This document shows, piece after piece, positions 62,501-64,000 of a stretch of DNA of 64,000 bases (its first letter is position 1; every line of letters begins with the position of its first letter). The notes under the pieces were generated by a model. That model saw nothing but the letters and a program-made list of their open reading frames with translations. It was not told the origin of the DNA and made no database searches. The stretch comes from Casuarius casuarius (taxonomy: Eukaryota; Chordata; Aves; Casuariiformes; Casuariidae): positions 879,921-943,920 of the forward strand of contig PTFA01000158.1 of assembly GCA_003342895.1 (NCBI GenBank), read 5' to 3'. The translations under genes and the position numbers were made by a program.

Positions 62501-63340
62501 GGCCCCAATAAACATGGTAATTCCCCCTGATGTCTCATCTCCATTGTTATCCCGTGTTGTAAATCAGTAGCAGTGCTCCTTCCTCCAAGCCACTGACAAA
62601 GACTTCACCCTGGATCAAGAGGAAATGCGACCGCCCAAGGATGCAGAGCAGTCAGAACACTTACTGGCAGGCCAGACCTCATCACCACGAGCAGTCTGTG
62701 CACCAAGACACAACTCTGTCTGTACTTACCTGAAAGGAGAGCCATTGCCAAAGTCCCAAGCGCTAACACTGCTAACAGCCCCCCCCAGAGACTACAGAAC
62801 AGAGACTATTGCTGTTTTAACTGCAAAGTTAACCCAGAAAATGGCTTAGGACAAACAGCAACCCTAAATATTATCAGTGCTCACTGTCATAAAAAGCACT
62901 TCCATTTGCCTCTTAGAAATTCATTTGGAAAGTGGATGTTTGTAGAGAGATTTCTTCTTTTCCTATATACATTCTTTTTTTAATTTCCCTTTAAAGGTTT
63001 TGCTGCTAGCTTACGTGGCAGATTGGTTATTTTTATTATGCCGAAGTACCAGATATGGTGCATAAATTGGATCCATATAGCGTTGATGATACTGCAGCTC
63101 TGCTCTAACATCGATGGGTACAGAATACCAGAGGACTTTAATTAGGTTTCTTGTAACAGTCTCTGTGAGATGAGATGAGTGGTTAGAGACACCAGTTCTT
63201 TGAGATACTCAACCCAGATCCAAATGAAAAATGAGGACAGTAGTATGACAAATATCATGTAACTTTAAAATTAATAGACATTATATTTGCATTTTTATGA
63301 AATAAAACCTTAGTTAATAAGCAATATTCTTCTATTTAGC

Positions 63341-63352
63341 AAAAAAAAAAAA
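63341..63352. repeat. A12 homopolymer
   Basis: A 12-A run following an AATAAA word near 63,300 on the plus strand. Together they could mark an old retroposed 3' end, but the upstream sequence was not recognised as a transcript. Confidence 0.8.
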
Positions 63353-63553
63353 TCAGAAATGAGACTTTCTTAATCTCAGAAAAATCTCAGTTACAAATGT
63401 TCTGTCCCACTCTGGGCTTTGTATGCCTGATATACTGTACAAGAACTTTTGTCTAATGAATTAATTAAGTAATAATTAACAGCCAGCTGGTGGCAGTTGG
63501 CAAACAGAGCCTTTGGCTCTTAACACTGGTTATAATCCTGAGATTTATACTAC

Positions 63554-63774
63554 CAAAATCAACAGACCACTTTTCCTGGCTGTTCTGCTGTACCAGTTTG
63601 TAGGCTGCTCTTCTCCACACTGCTGTTGGCAATTCTGGAACTTCATGGCAAGTTTCACAGTTTTAGGCACAAGTTGCTGCTGATTCTGCTTGTGCAAAAT
63701 GGCTTGGAAATGTGAAGTAAGAGCAGAGAAAGGTGCAGAAACCAGGTGGCAAATTCGAAGATGTAACTGTTTAC
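63554..63774 (-). other. Minus-strand exon candidate at the right edge
   Basis: On the minus strand the word AACCTTTTTTTTGCAG gives a textbook acceptor (exon would begin at plus 63,774, phase 1). The frame beyond it stays open for about 74 codons, containing KQLHLRICHLVSAPF and QQQLVPKTVKLAMKF, to a weak donor-like TTG/GTAGTA at 63,553. The same CAG/GTAAAC junction could instead be read as a donor for the open sequence on its other side. No family was recognised. It may be part of a non-coding transcript or be chance. Confidence 0.2.
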
Positions 63775-64000
63775 CTGCAAAAAAAAGGTTCTCATTTTTT
63801 AAGCATTCTCCTGAATGCTGCAAGTGTGAGGTGGGCAAAGTGGTGGCTTTGTCCCACAGCATGCAGGCAACCACCTCCACGACAGCTCCCCTCCAGCGCA
63901 CGCACTGGTACCACATTGCCGTCCCACTGCATGAGCGGCGCAAGTTGTTTGATGCTGACTCTGATCCTGGGGAGACACTAGGAGCCTGAGGAAGGGAAAG

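Larger units (their letters stand above)
49400..64000. other. Downstream intergenic DNA, third part
   Basis: No gene recognised with confidence. The stretch is mostly AT-rich with short open frames; the longest plus-strand one (54,949-55,338, 129 codons) resembles nothing I know. A MIR fragment (50.4 kb), an AAAG microsatellite (58.3 kb) and a minus-strand exon candidate near the right edge are listed separately. By mammalian gene order FZD4 should follow on the minus strand, but its large coding exon is absent, so it would lie beyond 64 kb. Confidence 0.5.

Noticed and set aside
1..64000. CRISPR arrays, tRNA or rRNA genes, bacterial-type operons, endogenous viral genes
   Set aside because: No regularly spaced repeats, tRNA-like cloverleaf, rRNA words or viral protein motifs were recognised; the window is ordinary vertebrate nuclear DNA.
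58340..64000. FZD4 coding exon at the right side
   Set aside because: FZD4's large exon of over 400 codons would be obvious; no such frame or its Cys-rich/seven-helix pattern is present.

Overview
The window looks like a piece of a vertebrate (amniote) nuclear genome, most likely a bird. The single unmistakable gene is PRSS23. Much of the rest is sparse, non-coding, moderately AT-rich DNA with a thin scatter of old CR1 LINE fragments (all but one of those seen are antisense to the + strand) and MIR/CORE-SINE remnants. That low repeat density together with CR1 as the LINE family fits a bird better than a turtle, crocodilian or mammal. This is inference, since no species-diagnostic sequence was identified.

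Layout. 1-8,980: upstream intergenic DNA with CR1 and MIR remnants. 8,980-10,350: a strong CpG island with a 158-base run of N (9,380-9,537), taken as the PRSS23 promoter, with a likely non-coding first exon ending at a good splice donor at 10,072/10,073. 10,569-10,837: a segment bounded by a convincing acceptor and donor, possibly an alternative 5' exon. 10,838-14,512: intron. 14,513-about 17,720: the terminal PRSS23 exon, holding the whole 372-codon reading frame (14,526-15,644) and a 3' UTR with two candidate poly(A) signals. 17,720-64,000: a long intergenic stretch with repeats, microsatellites and a few coding-like segments on the minus strand.

In mammals PRSS23 lies between ME3 (divergent) and FZD4 (convergent). 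I found no ME3 or FZD4 coding exon here, so both neighbours are probably outside the window.

The least explained signal is on the minus strand at 46,950-49,365: a coding-like terminal exon (75 residues, one transmembrane helix, phase-1 acceptor) followed 2.2 kb downstream by a good poly(A) signal with a GU-rich element. Two weaker minus-strand exon candidates lie at 40,703-40,950 and 63,554-63,774. I did not recognise a family for any of them. No prokaryotic-type system, CRISPR array, tRNA, rRNA or endogenous virus was recognised.
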